Source: an uncultured Propionibacteriaceae bacterium (lineage in GTDB: Bacteria; Actinomycetota; Actinomycetes; Propionibacteriales; Propionibacteriaceae). From it: DNA of 8,810 nt. Of this stretch, positions 1-5,450 are shown piece after piece. The notes under the pieces were generated by a model, which worked only from the letters and a program-made list of their open reading frames with translations, made no database searches and was not told the origin of the DNA. The translations under genes were made by a program, and so were the position numbers. How positions within the stretch are numbered: position 1 is the stretch's first letter; every line of letters begins with the position of its first letter. Where the stretch lies: NCBI GenBank assembly GCA_937988865.1, contig CALKHV010000055.1, forward strand, positions 1 to 8,810. Direction: 5' to 3'.

Positions 1-7
1 GTTCAAC

Positions 8-502
8 TCAGGTCCAGTGCGCGACCGCGGCGACGCCCCAGGTCATGACGGCGACCGAGCCGAGCGCGAACTCGGCGAGCAGGCCCAGGCCGGTCGCCTT
101 CAGTGCTGCCCACGAGAGGCTGAGTGCTTCGCGCGCATTGCGGACGCGGAGGAATTCGCTCCCGAACAGCCCGAGCGCGAAGCCGAGGGGCAGACCGACC
201 ACGGGGACGGCGAAGACGCCGATGACGCCACAGATGCCGCCCACGATCACGGACTTCGACGGGATCTGACGGCGCTTGAGCACGCGTCCGGTGAACAGGT
301 ACGTCGCGAGCATGCCGCAGCCGACGAGCACCGAACCGATGCCGAAGACGAGCCACCCGGCCGGGCCGCCGACTGTCAGGGCCCACACCAACAGGCCGAC
401 GACGATCATCAGGCTGCCGGGCACGACGGGAACGATGATTCCCGTCAGTCCGACAGCGAGCAGGACGCCGGCGATGAGGGTGCCGACGATGGCGGGTGTC
501 AT
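8..502 (-). CDS. DUF456-type small integral membrane protein
   Basis: This 164-residue protein is almost wholly hydrophobic. Likely membrane segments lie near residues 5-27, 28-47, 50-70, 84-118 (long enough for two spans) and 133-160. Glycines are frequent inside the segments, and a short basic stretch (RVLKRRQ, about 73-79) sits between the third and fourth. Length, the VPGSLMIVVGLLVWA-like second segment and the glycine-rich pattern fit the DUF456 family, whose function is not known to me. The ATG at 502 is chosen because AAGGAG lies 4 nt upstream of it; the open frame continues upstream to 949 but there it is antisense to the hydrolase gene. The stop is 7 bp from the window edge. It diverges from the hydrolase at 623 with 120 bp between start codons. 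Family call is fairly confident; no role can be given. Confidence 0.82.
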   Translation of the reverse strand: MTPAIVGTLIAGVLLAVGLTGIIVPVVPGSLMIVVGLLVWALTVGGPAGWLVFGIGSVLVGCGMLATYLFTGRVLKRRQIPSKSVIVGGICGVIGVFAVPVVGLPLGFALGLFGSEFLRVRNAREALSLSWAALKATGLGLLAEFALGSVAVMTWGVAAVAHWT

Positions 503-528
503 GGTTCTCCTTGTCACCGCGGCGCGTG

Positions 529-546
529 ACTCCGGACGTCCGGAGT
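529..546. promoter_or_regulatory. Perfect 18-bp palindrome in a divergent intergenic region
   Basis: ACTCCGGACGTCCGGAGT reads identically on both strands. It lies 27 bp upstream of the DUF456 start codon and 76 bp upstream of the hydrolase start, inside the only shared upstream region of these divergent genes. A dimeric regulator operator is the simplest reading. No convincing -35/-10 pair could be placed next to it on either strand, so the regulatory role is inferred from symmetry and position only. Confidence 0.45.
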
Positions 547-622
547 GAAGCGGCCCCGTCTGGACGCAGGGCGTGACGAGTCTACGGGGCGCGTCCACCA
601 GCCTTTCGGCGACAATGAAGCC

Positions 623-1387
623 ATGCACGTCGCAGCGGTCCAACTGACGAGTTCGCCAGACCCGGCCCACAACCTGGGCCTCGTCGCGGAGTGGGCGTCC
701 AGGGCCGTGGACGCCGGCGCCCAGCTCGCCGTGTTCCCCGAGGCCACGATGGCCTGCTTCGGGACCTCGCTTCGCGGGATCGCCCAACCGCTGGACGGCC
801 CGTTTGCTGACGGCGTGCGACGCATCGCGCGCGATCTCGGCGTCCTGGTGGTGGTCGGCATGTTCACGCCCGCAACTGATGGACGCGTCCACAACACGCT
901 GCTCGCCACCGACGGCGGTGACGTGGACGTGAGCTACCGGAAGATCCACCTCTTCGACGCCTTCACGTCCCGCGAGTCGGAGGCGGTGGCGCCCGGGGAC
1001 AACCTCGTGACGTTCGCTGCCCTGGGGGCCACGATCGGGCTGGCGACGTGTTTCGACGTCCGCTTCGCCGACCAGTTCACGTCACTGGGACGCCTGGGCG
1101 CCGACGTGATCTGCCTGCCAGCGTCCTGGGCTGATGGGCCGGGCAAGGCAGATCAGTGGGACGCACTGGTCACCGCCCGCGCCATGGACGCCCAGGCCTT
1201 CGTCGTCGCCGCCGACCAGTCGCTGACAGAGACGGGCGGCCGGGCCCCCCGGGGCATCGGCCGCAGCGCAGTCGTCGGTCCTCTGGGTGCCGTGGTCGGC
1301 CGCCTCGGTGATGATCCGGGAGTCCTGCTGTCGCGGATCGACATCGCGGAGGTCGCGGCCGTGCGCGCCGCCGTGCCCATTCTGTGA
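623..1387 (+). CDS. Carbon-nitrogen hydrolase (nitrilase superfamily amidase)
   Basis: A 254-residue cytoplasmic hydrolase of the nitrilase superfamily, which cleaves non-peptide C-N bonds of small amides. The Glu-Lys-Cys catalytic triad is visible: Glu40 in VFPEATM, Lys107 in YRKIHLFD and Cys143 in ATCFDVRFAD. Length is normal for a single-domain member. The YRKIHLFD and CFDVRF blocks place it near the Nit1/Nit2-like group, which includes deaminated-glutathione amidases and actinobacterial relatives such as Rv0480c as I recall that sequence. Substrate is not determinable here. The ATG at 623 gives the canonical VAAVQL first strand right after the start; the frame is open back to 545 but those residues are not family-like. 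The ribosome-binding site is weak (GAAG, close to the ATG). The gene ends 28 bp before the converging slipin-like gene. Confidence 0.9.
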   Translation: MHVAAVQLTSSPDPAHNLGLVAEWASRAVDAGAQLAVFPEATMACFGTSLRGIAQPLDGPFADGVRRIARDLGVLVVVGMFTPATDGRVHNTLLATDGGDVDVSYRKIHLFDAFTSRESEAVAPGDNLVTFAALGATIGLATCFDVRFADQFTSLGRLGADVICLPASWADGPGKADQWDALVTARAMDAQAFVVAADQSLTETGGRAPRGIGRSAVVGPLGAVVGRLGDDPGVLLSRIDIAEVAAVRAAVPIL

Positions 1388-1415
1388 GCAACGACGGACG
1401 CGCCGACAGGATCGA

Positions 1416-2075
1416 TCAGTCGATGCGGACGACCACCTTGGAGTTGCCGGCGGCCTCGACCAGCTTGAGGCGGGCCAATGCCGGGTTGTCCTCGAGCAAC
1501 TTCGCTCCGTTCGCGAGCGAACGTAGGGCGGCCGTCTGTGCACGAGCGGCCTCCAGGGCAGCGGCACCGCGGTGCCTCGCGACCACGGTCTCGGCAATCG
1601 CCTGACGCAGCTCGATCGGCAGGATGACGTCCTTGACGATGACCCCCAGCACCCGGATGCCCACCTGCTCGGCGACCGGCTGAACGGCAGAGATCACGCC
1701 AGACCCGAGCTGCGGCTCCTGGCGTGCCACTCGGGCGACATCCGTCGATTCGGACGCCGACAGCGCGTCCCTGAGGGCGATCTGCGTGGCGAGGTAGACA
1801 ACGGCGGATGCGTCCTCGGACTGCTCGAGGAATCGCACGGCGTCCGCGACCTCCCACCTGACCACGGCCGAGACCCGCACCTGGACCCCGTCCGAGCACG
1901 GGACATCCTGGGGTGCGAGTTGCAGGAGGCGCTCGTTCATCCGCACGGGCAGGTACCTGGTCCGGAATCGCCTGGGATGACGACCGGACCCGAGCGTGGT
2001 CAGCAAGGTTCCGTCACGGTAGGCGACGGCAACCTCGCGGGGGCCGACGACGAGGCTGAAGAGTCGGTTCTGCAT
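1416..2075 (-). CDS. SPFH-domain (slipin/stomatin-like) protein lacking a membrane anchor
   Basis: 219 residues. The body reads as an SPFH/band-7 domain: an early beta region (VVGPREVAVAYRDG, residues 9-22), a central DGVQVRVSAVVRWEV strand pair (62-76), and the slipin-like GIRVLGVIVKDVILPIELRQAI block (139-160), followed by an Ala-rich, probably helical tail (about 161-210). Slipins usually start with a hydrophobic hairpin that fixes them in the membrane; here SPFH-like sequence begins at about residue 9 and no hydrophobic segment precedes it. The ATG at 2075 is well supported by AGGAGGT 6 nt upstream, so the missing anchor is not obviously a start-site error. Family members scaffold membrane complexes or work with NfeD-type proteases, but no NfeD gene is adjacent. 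Fold assignment is likely; function is unknown. Confidence 0.75.
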   Translation of the reverse strand: MQNRLFSLVVGPREVAVAYRDGTLLTTLGSGRHPRRFRTRYLPVRMNERLLQLAPQDVPCSDGVQVRVSAVVRWEVADAVRFLEQSEDASAVVYLATQIALRDALSASESTDVARVARQEPQLGSGVISAVQPVAEQVGIRVLGVIVKDVILPIELRQAIAETVVARHRGAAALEAARAQTAALRSLANGAKLLEDNPALARLKLVEAAGNSKVVVRID

Positions 2076-2405
2076 GGAACGACCTCCTGATGGGATGGAT
2101 GGGTCTGGCGTTGCCGTCGAGGGCTCCGGGTAGACCCCGTCCGGGACGTCGTTGCGCGGGTCGGTCCCCATCTGGGGTGACACAGGGCGCGCGGACGCCG
2201 GGTCCGGACGGGGCACCCGATGGGGAGTCGAACCCCTGACCCTCGCGGGTCGTCACCATGGAGAGCTGTCCTCAGCAGCGCGTCCGGGGTGGGTGATACG
2301 CAGGACCTCACCGGTACGCCGGCTCGGCAGCTGCCCTTCCGGACATCGCAAGATTGCCCGTCGGGCTGGGTTCGCCACAACCGAATTACGGGCAGAATGG
2401 GGCCC
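2076..2405. other. 330-bp divergent intergenic region
   Basis: This is the shared upstream region of the slipin-like gene (minus) and the aldo-keto reductase (plus). It holds the strong slipin ribosome-binding site (2082-2088 on the minus strand) and the tRNA-like remnant listed separately. Open frames across it are short and arginine/proline-rich, with the look of spurious translations. No confident promoter was found; a weak TTGCCC at 2354-2359 has no matching -10 at normal spacing before the aldo-keto reductase. Confidence 0.5.
2214..2291 (-). pseudogene. tRNA-like remnant with long variable arm and no anticodon arm
   Basis: On the minus strand several tRNA parts appear in order. A T-arm-like hairpin at 2236-2222 has four G-C pairs around loop TTCGACT. 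A 5-bp variable-arm-like hairpin (GACCC-GCGA-GGGTC) lies at 2251-2238. A 4-bp D-arm-like hairpin (GCTG/CAGC) lies at 2279-2265. The segment after the T-arm (TCGGGTG, 2220-2214) pairs with CACCCCG at 2291-2285 with one mismatch and one wobble. The 13 nt between the D-like and variable-like arms cannot form an anticodon stem-loop, and the T-stem has an A-A mismatch at its base. It is therefore not a working canonical tRNA. It may be a decayed type-II tRNA (Ser/Leu-like), an old attachment site, or chance. Confidence 0.3.
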
Positions 2406-3434
2406 ATGAGCCCTTACCTCGCCTCGTCGGACCGCTACGACTCCATGCCCTACCGCTTCTGCGGGTCAAGTGGGCTGAAGTTGCCGCTGATCTCGCTCGG
2501 CCTGTGGCAGAACTTCGGCGACCTCGGCACCGGGGAGACCCAGCGGGCCATCCTGCGGCGGGCTTTCGACAGGGGCGTCACCCACATCGATCTCGCGAAC
2601 AACTACGGACCGCCCTACGGCCAGGCAGAACTCAACTTCGGGCAGATCTTCGCGTCCGACTTCAGGGGTTACCGTGACGAACTGATCATCTCGTCGAAGG
2701 CGGGCTACGACATGTGGCCCGGCCCGTACGGGCAGGGTGGTGGGTCGCGCAAGTACGTCCTGGCGTCACTCGACCAGTCGCTCAAGCGCACGGGACTGGA
2801 CTACTTCGACATCTTCTACTCCCACCGCTTCGACGCCGACACACCCCTCGAAGAGACGATGGGCGCGCTCGACCACGCCGTCCGATCGGGACGTGCGCTC
2901 TACGTGGGGATCTCGTCGTACTCGCCGCAGCAGACCGCCCAGGCTGCGCAGATCGCCCGCGAGATGGGGACGCCGCTCCTCATCCACCAGCCCAGCTACT
3001 CGCTGCTCAATCGCTGGATCGAGAACGGCCTCCTCGACCAGTGCGAGAAGGAGGGCATGGGCATCATCGCCTTCTCGGCGCTCCACCAGGGGATCCTGTC
3101 CGACCGCTATCTCGAGGGCGTCCCTGACGGTTCGCGCGCGTCCCGTGGTGGGTCGCTCAGCGCCCAGGCGCTCACCGACGACGTGCTCGCCAAGGTGAGG
3201 GCGCTCAACAAGGTCGCCCGGGAGCGTGGCCAGAAGCTGGCCCAGATGGCCCTCGCATGGGTTCTGCGGGACGAACGGATGACGTCCACGCTGATCGGCG
3301 CGTCCTCGATCGAACAACTCGACACCAACCTGGACGCGCTGTCGAACCTGTACTTCCTCGATGACGAACTGGACGAGATCGACCGCATCCTCGCACCGGC
3401 CCCGACCACGACGGGTCGCGGGGACGGCGTCTGA
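2406..3434 (+). CDS. gpr: Aldo-keto reductase, YghZ/Gpr type (L-glyceraldehyde 3-phosphate reductase-like)
   Basis: A 342-residue cytoplasmic NADPH-dependent aldo-keto reductase, close in length and sequence to E. coli YghZ/Gpr (AKR14 family), which reduces L-glyceraldehyde 3-phosphate and other aldehydes. The catalytic tetrad is intact: Asp62 and Tyr67 in IDLANNYGPP, Lys98 in ISSKAGYD and His140 in YSHR. The family blocks KAGYDMWPGPYG, SRKYVLASLDQSLKR and YVGISSYSP are present, as is the C-terminal IGASS cofactor loop. Start choice: the ATG at 2406 gives an N-terminus that lines up with YghZ; an in-frame ATG at 2397 would add three residues. Neither has a clear Shine-Dalgarno, so short-leader or leaderless translation is possible. 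It ends 18 bp before the converging VOC gene. The family is secure; the physiological substrate is inferred. Confidence 0.92.
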   Translation: MSPYLASSDRYDSMPYRFCGSSGLKLPLISLGLWQNFGDLGTGETQRAILRRAFDRGVTHIDLANNYGPPYGQAELNFGQIFASDFRGYRDELIISSKAGYDMWPGPYGQGGGSRKYVLASLDQSLKRTGLDYFDIFYSHRFDADTPLEETMGALDHAVRSGRALYVGISSYSPQQTAQAAQIAREMGTPLLIHQPSYSLLNRWIENGLLDQCEKEGMGIIAFSALHQGILSDRYLEGVPDGSRASRGGSLSAQALTDDVLAKVRALNKVARERGQKLAQMALAWVLRDERMTSTLIGASSIEQLDTNLDALSNLYFLDDELDEIDRILAPAPTTTGRGDGV

Positions 3435-3452
3435 CGCGGTCGATCCTCCCGG

Positions 3453-4325
3453 TCAGGCGGACGTCAGCCGAAGCCGGTTGTTCCAGGGATCGTCGGTCGT
3501 GAGCGTGCGTCCGTCGTGATCGGTCGAGTGGCCCGCGTCACGGAGTCGGGCGCCCACGGCGTCCAGATCGGTGGACGCCGGCAGCGTGATCACCACGTCG
3601 CCCATGCCCAGCGTCCAGGCCCGCTTGCCCGCGCCTCGTGACTGCCAGGTGTTCATCGCCATGTGGTGGTGATAGCCGCCGGCCGAGACGAAGAGGGCCT
3701 GGGTGCCCCACGCGAAGGTCTCGTCGAAGCCGAGCACGTCGACATAGAACCGTCGTGCGGTGGGGATGTCGCCGACCTGCAGGTGCACGTGCCCCAGCGT
3801 GCCGGCGAGGGACGGGTCGTCGGCCAGGACGTCCGCGTCGGGGTCGAGGTGACGTTCGAGGTAGCCGCGGGGGTCGAGGTGGATCGTGTCCATCGACACG
3901 CGGTTGTCGACCCAGGTCCACGCGTCGCGCGGACGGTCGACGTACAGCTCGACGCCGTTCCCCTCGGGGTCTGTGAAGTAGAACGCCTCGCTCACGAGGT
4001 GGTCGGCCGATCCCGTGAAGGTGTGGCCGAAGTGGGTGAACATTCGCACCAGGGACGCTGACAGGTCCGCGGCAGAGTCGAACAGGACGGCCGTGTGGAA
4101 CAGTCCGGCCTGACCCCGCGCAGCCGGACGCAACTCGGGCGAGGCCTCGAGCACGACCACGACGCGATCGCCCAGGCCGAGGGTCACGGTGCCGTCGACC
4201 TCGTTGATCGGACGCAGCCCGACCCCCCGGGTGTAGAAGTCGAGGAGCGAGGCCAGATCGGCGACGCGCAGGTGGAGTGCGCCCATCGCAGTGGTGGCTG
4301 GGAGACGGTCGAGTGTGGTCGGCAT
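3453..4325 (-). CDS. Two-domain VOC protein (CatE-like extradiol dioxygenase/glyoxalase fold)
   Basis: 290 residues forming two vicinal-oxygen-chelate modules (about 15-133 and 176-290). Module 1 has candidate metal ligands His18 (LHLRV), His77 (LFHTAVLF) and Glu126 (GNGVELYVDRPRD). Module 2 has GHVHLQVGD (His179/His181) and the diagnostic AGGYHHHMAMNTW block (216-228). This layout matches the CatE (catechol-2,3-dioxygenase) group, which includes MhqO/CatE of Bacillus, genes often induced by quinones or catechols through MarR-type regulators. Substrate is not provable from sequence. The ATG at 4325 is taken, although no ribosome-binding site precedes it; an in-frame ATG at 4286 (residue 14, MGALHLRV) starts just before the first VOC strand and is a serious alternative. 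Convergent with the aldo-keto reductase. Confidence 0.87.
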   Translation of the reverse strand: MPTTLDRLPATTAMGALHLRVADLASLLDFYTRGVGLRPINEVDGTVTLGLGDRVVVVLEASPELRPAARGQAGLFHTAVLFDSAADLSASLVRMFTHFGHTFTGSADHLVSEAFYFTDPEGNGVELYVDRPRDAWTWVDNRVSMDTIHLDPRGYLERHLDPDADVLADDPSLAGTLGHVHLQVGDIPTARRFYVDVLGFDETFAWGTQALFVSAGGYHHHMAMNTWQSRGAGKRAWTLGMGDVVITLPASTDLDAVGARLRDAGHSTDHDGRTLTTDDPWNNRLRLTSA

Positions 4326-4329
4326 GTCG

Positions 4330-4352
4330 GTTGAACACGTTGAAGCGTCAAC
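4330..4352 (-). promoter_or_regulatory. Candidate operator at the VOC gene start
   Basis: Plus-strand GTTGAA occurs twice, 9 bp apart (4330 and 4339). The second copy forms an exact inverted repeat GTTGA-AGCG-TCAAC (4339-4352), and TTGAAC-AC-GTTGAA (4331-4344) is a near-palindrome with one mismatch. The cluster lies 5-27 bp upstream of the VOC ATG, immediately downstream of the candidate -10. MarR-family repressors often control CatE-like genes through sites of this size. The repeat is seen; the regulator is inferred and none is encoded in this window. Confidence 0.45.
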
Positions 4353-4382
4353 TTATTCCCCTCGTCCGTCGGGACGCGCCAA
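4352..4382 (-). promoter_or_regulatory. Weak candidate sigma-70-type promoter for the VOC gene
   Basis: On the minus strand TTGGCG (4382-4377, four of six -35 matches) is followed after 19 bp by AATAAG (4357-4352, four of six -10 matches). Transcription would start close to the GTTGA/TCAAC repeat and leave a leader of about 20 nt. The 19-bp spacing is long, so this is a tentative placement. Confidence 0.3.
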
Positions 4383-4434
4383 GGGTTGCTGCCGGCTGCG
4401 GCCGAGGGCTGGCGGACGCTGCTCGCCCTTGGCG
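4377..4434. repeat. 9-bp inverted repeat with 40-bp spacer
   Basis: CGCCAAGGG (4377-4385) is matched exactly by CCCTTGGCG (4426-4434). The left arm overlaps the candidate -35 of the VOC gene. The spacer is GC-rich and could itself fold. It may be a paired operator or a hairpin in a longer VOC leader. The rest of 4435-4589 shows no gene and no convincing promoter for the RNA that follows. Confidence 0.35.
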
Positions 4435-4589
4435 ACGGAGATGAGATCGGAAGACCATCAGGTGGACGAAATTCTGCGCATCTCGCCTTGTCAGGTGCCA
4501 CTTGAGAAGTTCGTCCAAAATACTTCCGAAGTTGCCTTGCGTGTCGCCTTGACTTGGTGCAGAGTTGTCTCCACGCAGCCCCCAGGGGA

Positions 4590-5207
4590 GGCGGATTCGA
4601 ACCAGACACAAGGTCCAGCCGAGGCCTCAAAACCTCGGGATCGCCGGTGATGCGGCGGTCACCCGACGAAGGTTCGAAGTGATCCCGACATCACGAGGGG
4701 TCAACTGCTCGAAGGCAGGAACTGAGCACACCTGGAGTGAAAGCTCCCGGGGATTCCGGTGACACGGGTCCGTTCAGGAAGAGCCGACGAGAGACCCAGC
4801 CCCCGTCAGGCAGGGTCGAACCAAGGAAGATCGCAGCACGATCCTCACCGGAGGCGCGAGCCGAAGGGGTCCCGTGATGGGGGGCCGGTCGAGGCGGAAC
4901 TTCCACGGTGTCGGAGTCATCGCCGAGACCACACCGGTCGAGATGGTGCGACTGCCTACCTGAGGCCCCAAAGCCTCGGAGCCGCTGATGATGCAGCGGG
5001 GGCTCGAACGCACATCACGACCAGGCATCGGAACCATCAATCCGGCGCCAAGCGTCGACAGCCGGACAACGGGCTCGTCCGAGGGAGCAATCTCGAGGAG
5101 ACCACCATTGATGAGGTGGCACCCGCCAGTAACTGCCGACAGGCCGCGGAGTCATCACCACGACCAATTCGGAGGCCCCGCCAATTCATACTTGGCGGGG
5201 CCTTCCC
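4590..5207 (+). ncRNA. Candidate large structured non-coding RNA with four repeated pseudoknot modules
   Basis: No frame here encodes a believable protein. Four modules each have a small hairpin, a second hairpin with TGATG in its loop, and a downstream complement of that loop. M1: hairpins 4619-4638 and 4642-4657, loop GTGATG 4647-4652, CATCAC 4689-4694. M2: hairpins 4853-4862 and 4868-4886, TGATG 4875-4879, CATCG 4918-4922 (one G-U pair). M3: hairpins 4962-4977 and 4982-4999, TGATG 4989-4993, CATCA 5013-5017. M4: hairpins 5091-5101 and 5102-5119, TGATG 5109-5113, CATCA 5153-5157. Further hairpins carry GNRA loops (GAAA at 4739-4742, GCGA at 4856-4859). G-U pairs in several stems favour the plus strand as the RNA. 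TCGAA recurs five times. The 3' end is set by the stem at 5173-5203; the 5' end is a guess. I do not recognise the family; GOLLD, ROOL and OLE are known large RNAs of comparable size to test against. Confidence 0.6.
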
Positions 5208-5208
5208 C
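5173..5208 (+). terminator. Rho-independent-like terminator ending the RNA candidate
   Basis: AGGCCCCGCCAA (5173-5184) and TTGGCGGGGCCT (5192-5203) form a perfect 12-bp stem with a 7-nt loop. The downstream tract is TTCCCC, so the U-run is poor, as is common in high-GC actinomycetes. It lies just after the last CATCA element of the RNA and 126 bp before the tRNA gene, so it most likely ends plus-strand transcription of the RNA. Confidence 0.7.
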
Positions 5209-5333
5209 TGTATTGCACCAGTTCCAGGGCGTCCGGGTCGGGAGCGACACGCCCGTGAGACGGTTCGGGCGTCCACCCGGGCGAGCGTCCGACCCCGGTA
5301 TCGTGGACGCGTCCCCGGGCGTCCGGGGGCGAG
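5209..5333 (+). promoter_or_regulatory. tRNA-Val upstream region with a possible -10 element
   Basis: TATCGT at 5299-5304 (four of six matches to TATAAT) lies 29 bp before the tRNA, and no good -35 stands at normal distance. The region is GC-rich and holds four GCGTCC hexamers. No coding frame is credible. Confidence 0.3.
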
Positions 5334-5407
5334 GGGCGCATAGCTCAGTTGGTTAGAGCTCCTGCCTTACAAGCAGGCGGTCGGGGGTTCGAGTCCCTCT
5401 GCGCCCA
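5334..5407 (+). tRNA. tRNA-Val (anticodon UAC)
   Basis: A complete cloverleaf. The 7-bp acceptor stem pairs GGGCGCA (5334-5340) with TGCGCCC (5400-5406), with discriminator A at 5407. A standard D-arm (AGCTCAGTTGGTTAGAGCT) follows. The anticodon stem pairs CCTGC with GCAGG around loop CTTACAA, giving anticodon TAC at 5368-5370, which reads GUA. The T-arm has loop TTCGAGT and a 5-bp stem including one G-U pair. CCA is not encoded; CGC follows. It converges with the universal stress protein gene, whose stop is 43 bp away. Confidence 0.97.
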
Positions 5408-5450
5408 CGCGTGACCCGGCGTCCGCGTGATGGCGGGCCCACCCGTTGCC

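Noticed and set aside
8..949. Longer 313-codon reading of the DUF456 gene starting at 949
   Set aside because: The extra N-terminal part is antisense to the nitrilase-family gene and not protein-like; the ATG at 502 has a good ribosome-binding site.
1411..1424. Hairpin ATCGA-TCAG-TCGAT as a terminator between convergent hydrolase and slipin-like genes
   Set aside because: Only 5 bp, no U-run, and it overlaps the last codons of the slipin-like gene.
2214..2291. Functional tRNA-Sec, tRNA-Ser or tRNA-Leu
   Set aside because: There is no anticodon stem-loop, no TCA anticodon in a loop, and the acceptor stem has a mismatch; only a remnant call is supportable.
4348..4611. 87-codon minus-strand frame upstream of the VOC gene
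   Set aside because: A short central part looks vaguely protein-like, but there is no ribosome-binding site or known motif and the C-terminal part is low-complexity Arg/Ala/Pro. It also overlaps the VOC promoter region.
5102..5207. T-box riboswitch (GAGGTGGCACCCGCC resembles the T-box sequence and precedes a terminator)
   Set aside because: The similarity is partial, the bases belong to the M4 hairpin, no Stem I with specifier loop is evident, and the gene downstream is a tRNA rather than a synthetase or amino-acid gene.
4590..5207. RNase P RNA, tmRNA, SRP RNA or group I/II intron
   Set aside because: I do not see the RNase P GAGGAAAGTCC block, a tmRNA 3' end or tag frame, the SRP RNA core, or intron domain V. 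The repeated TGATG/CATCA modules do not belong to any of these as I know them.
4759..5343. 194-codon open frame on the plus strand over the RNA region
   Set aside because: Composition is Arg/Pro/Gly/His-rich with no recognisable motif. It runs through the terminator stem into the tRNA gene, and the repeated hairpins explain the sequence better.
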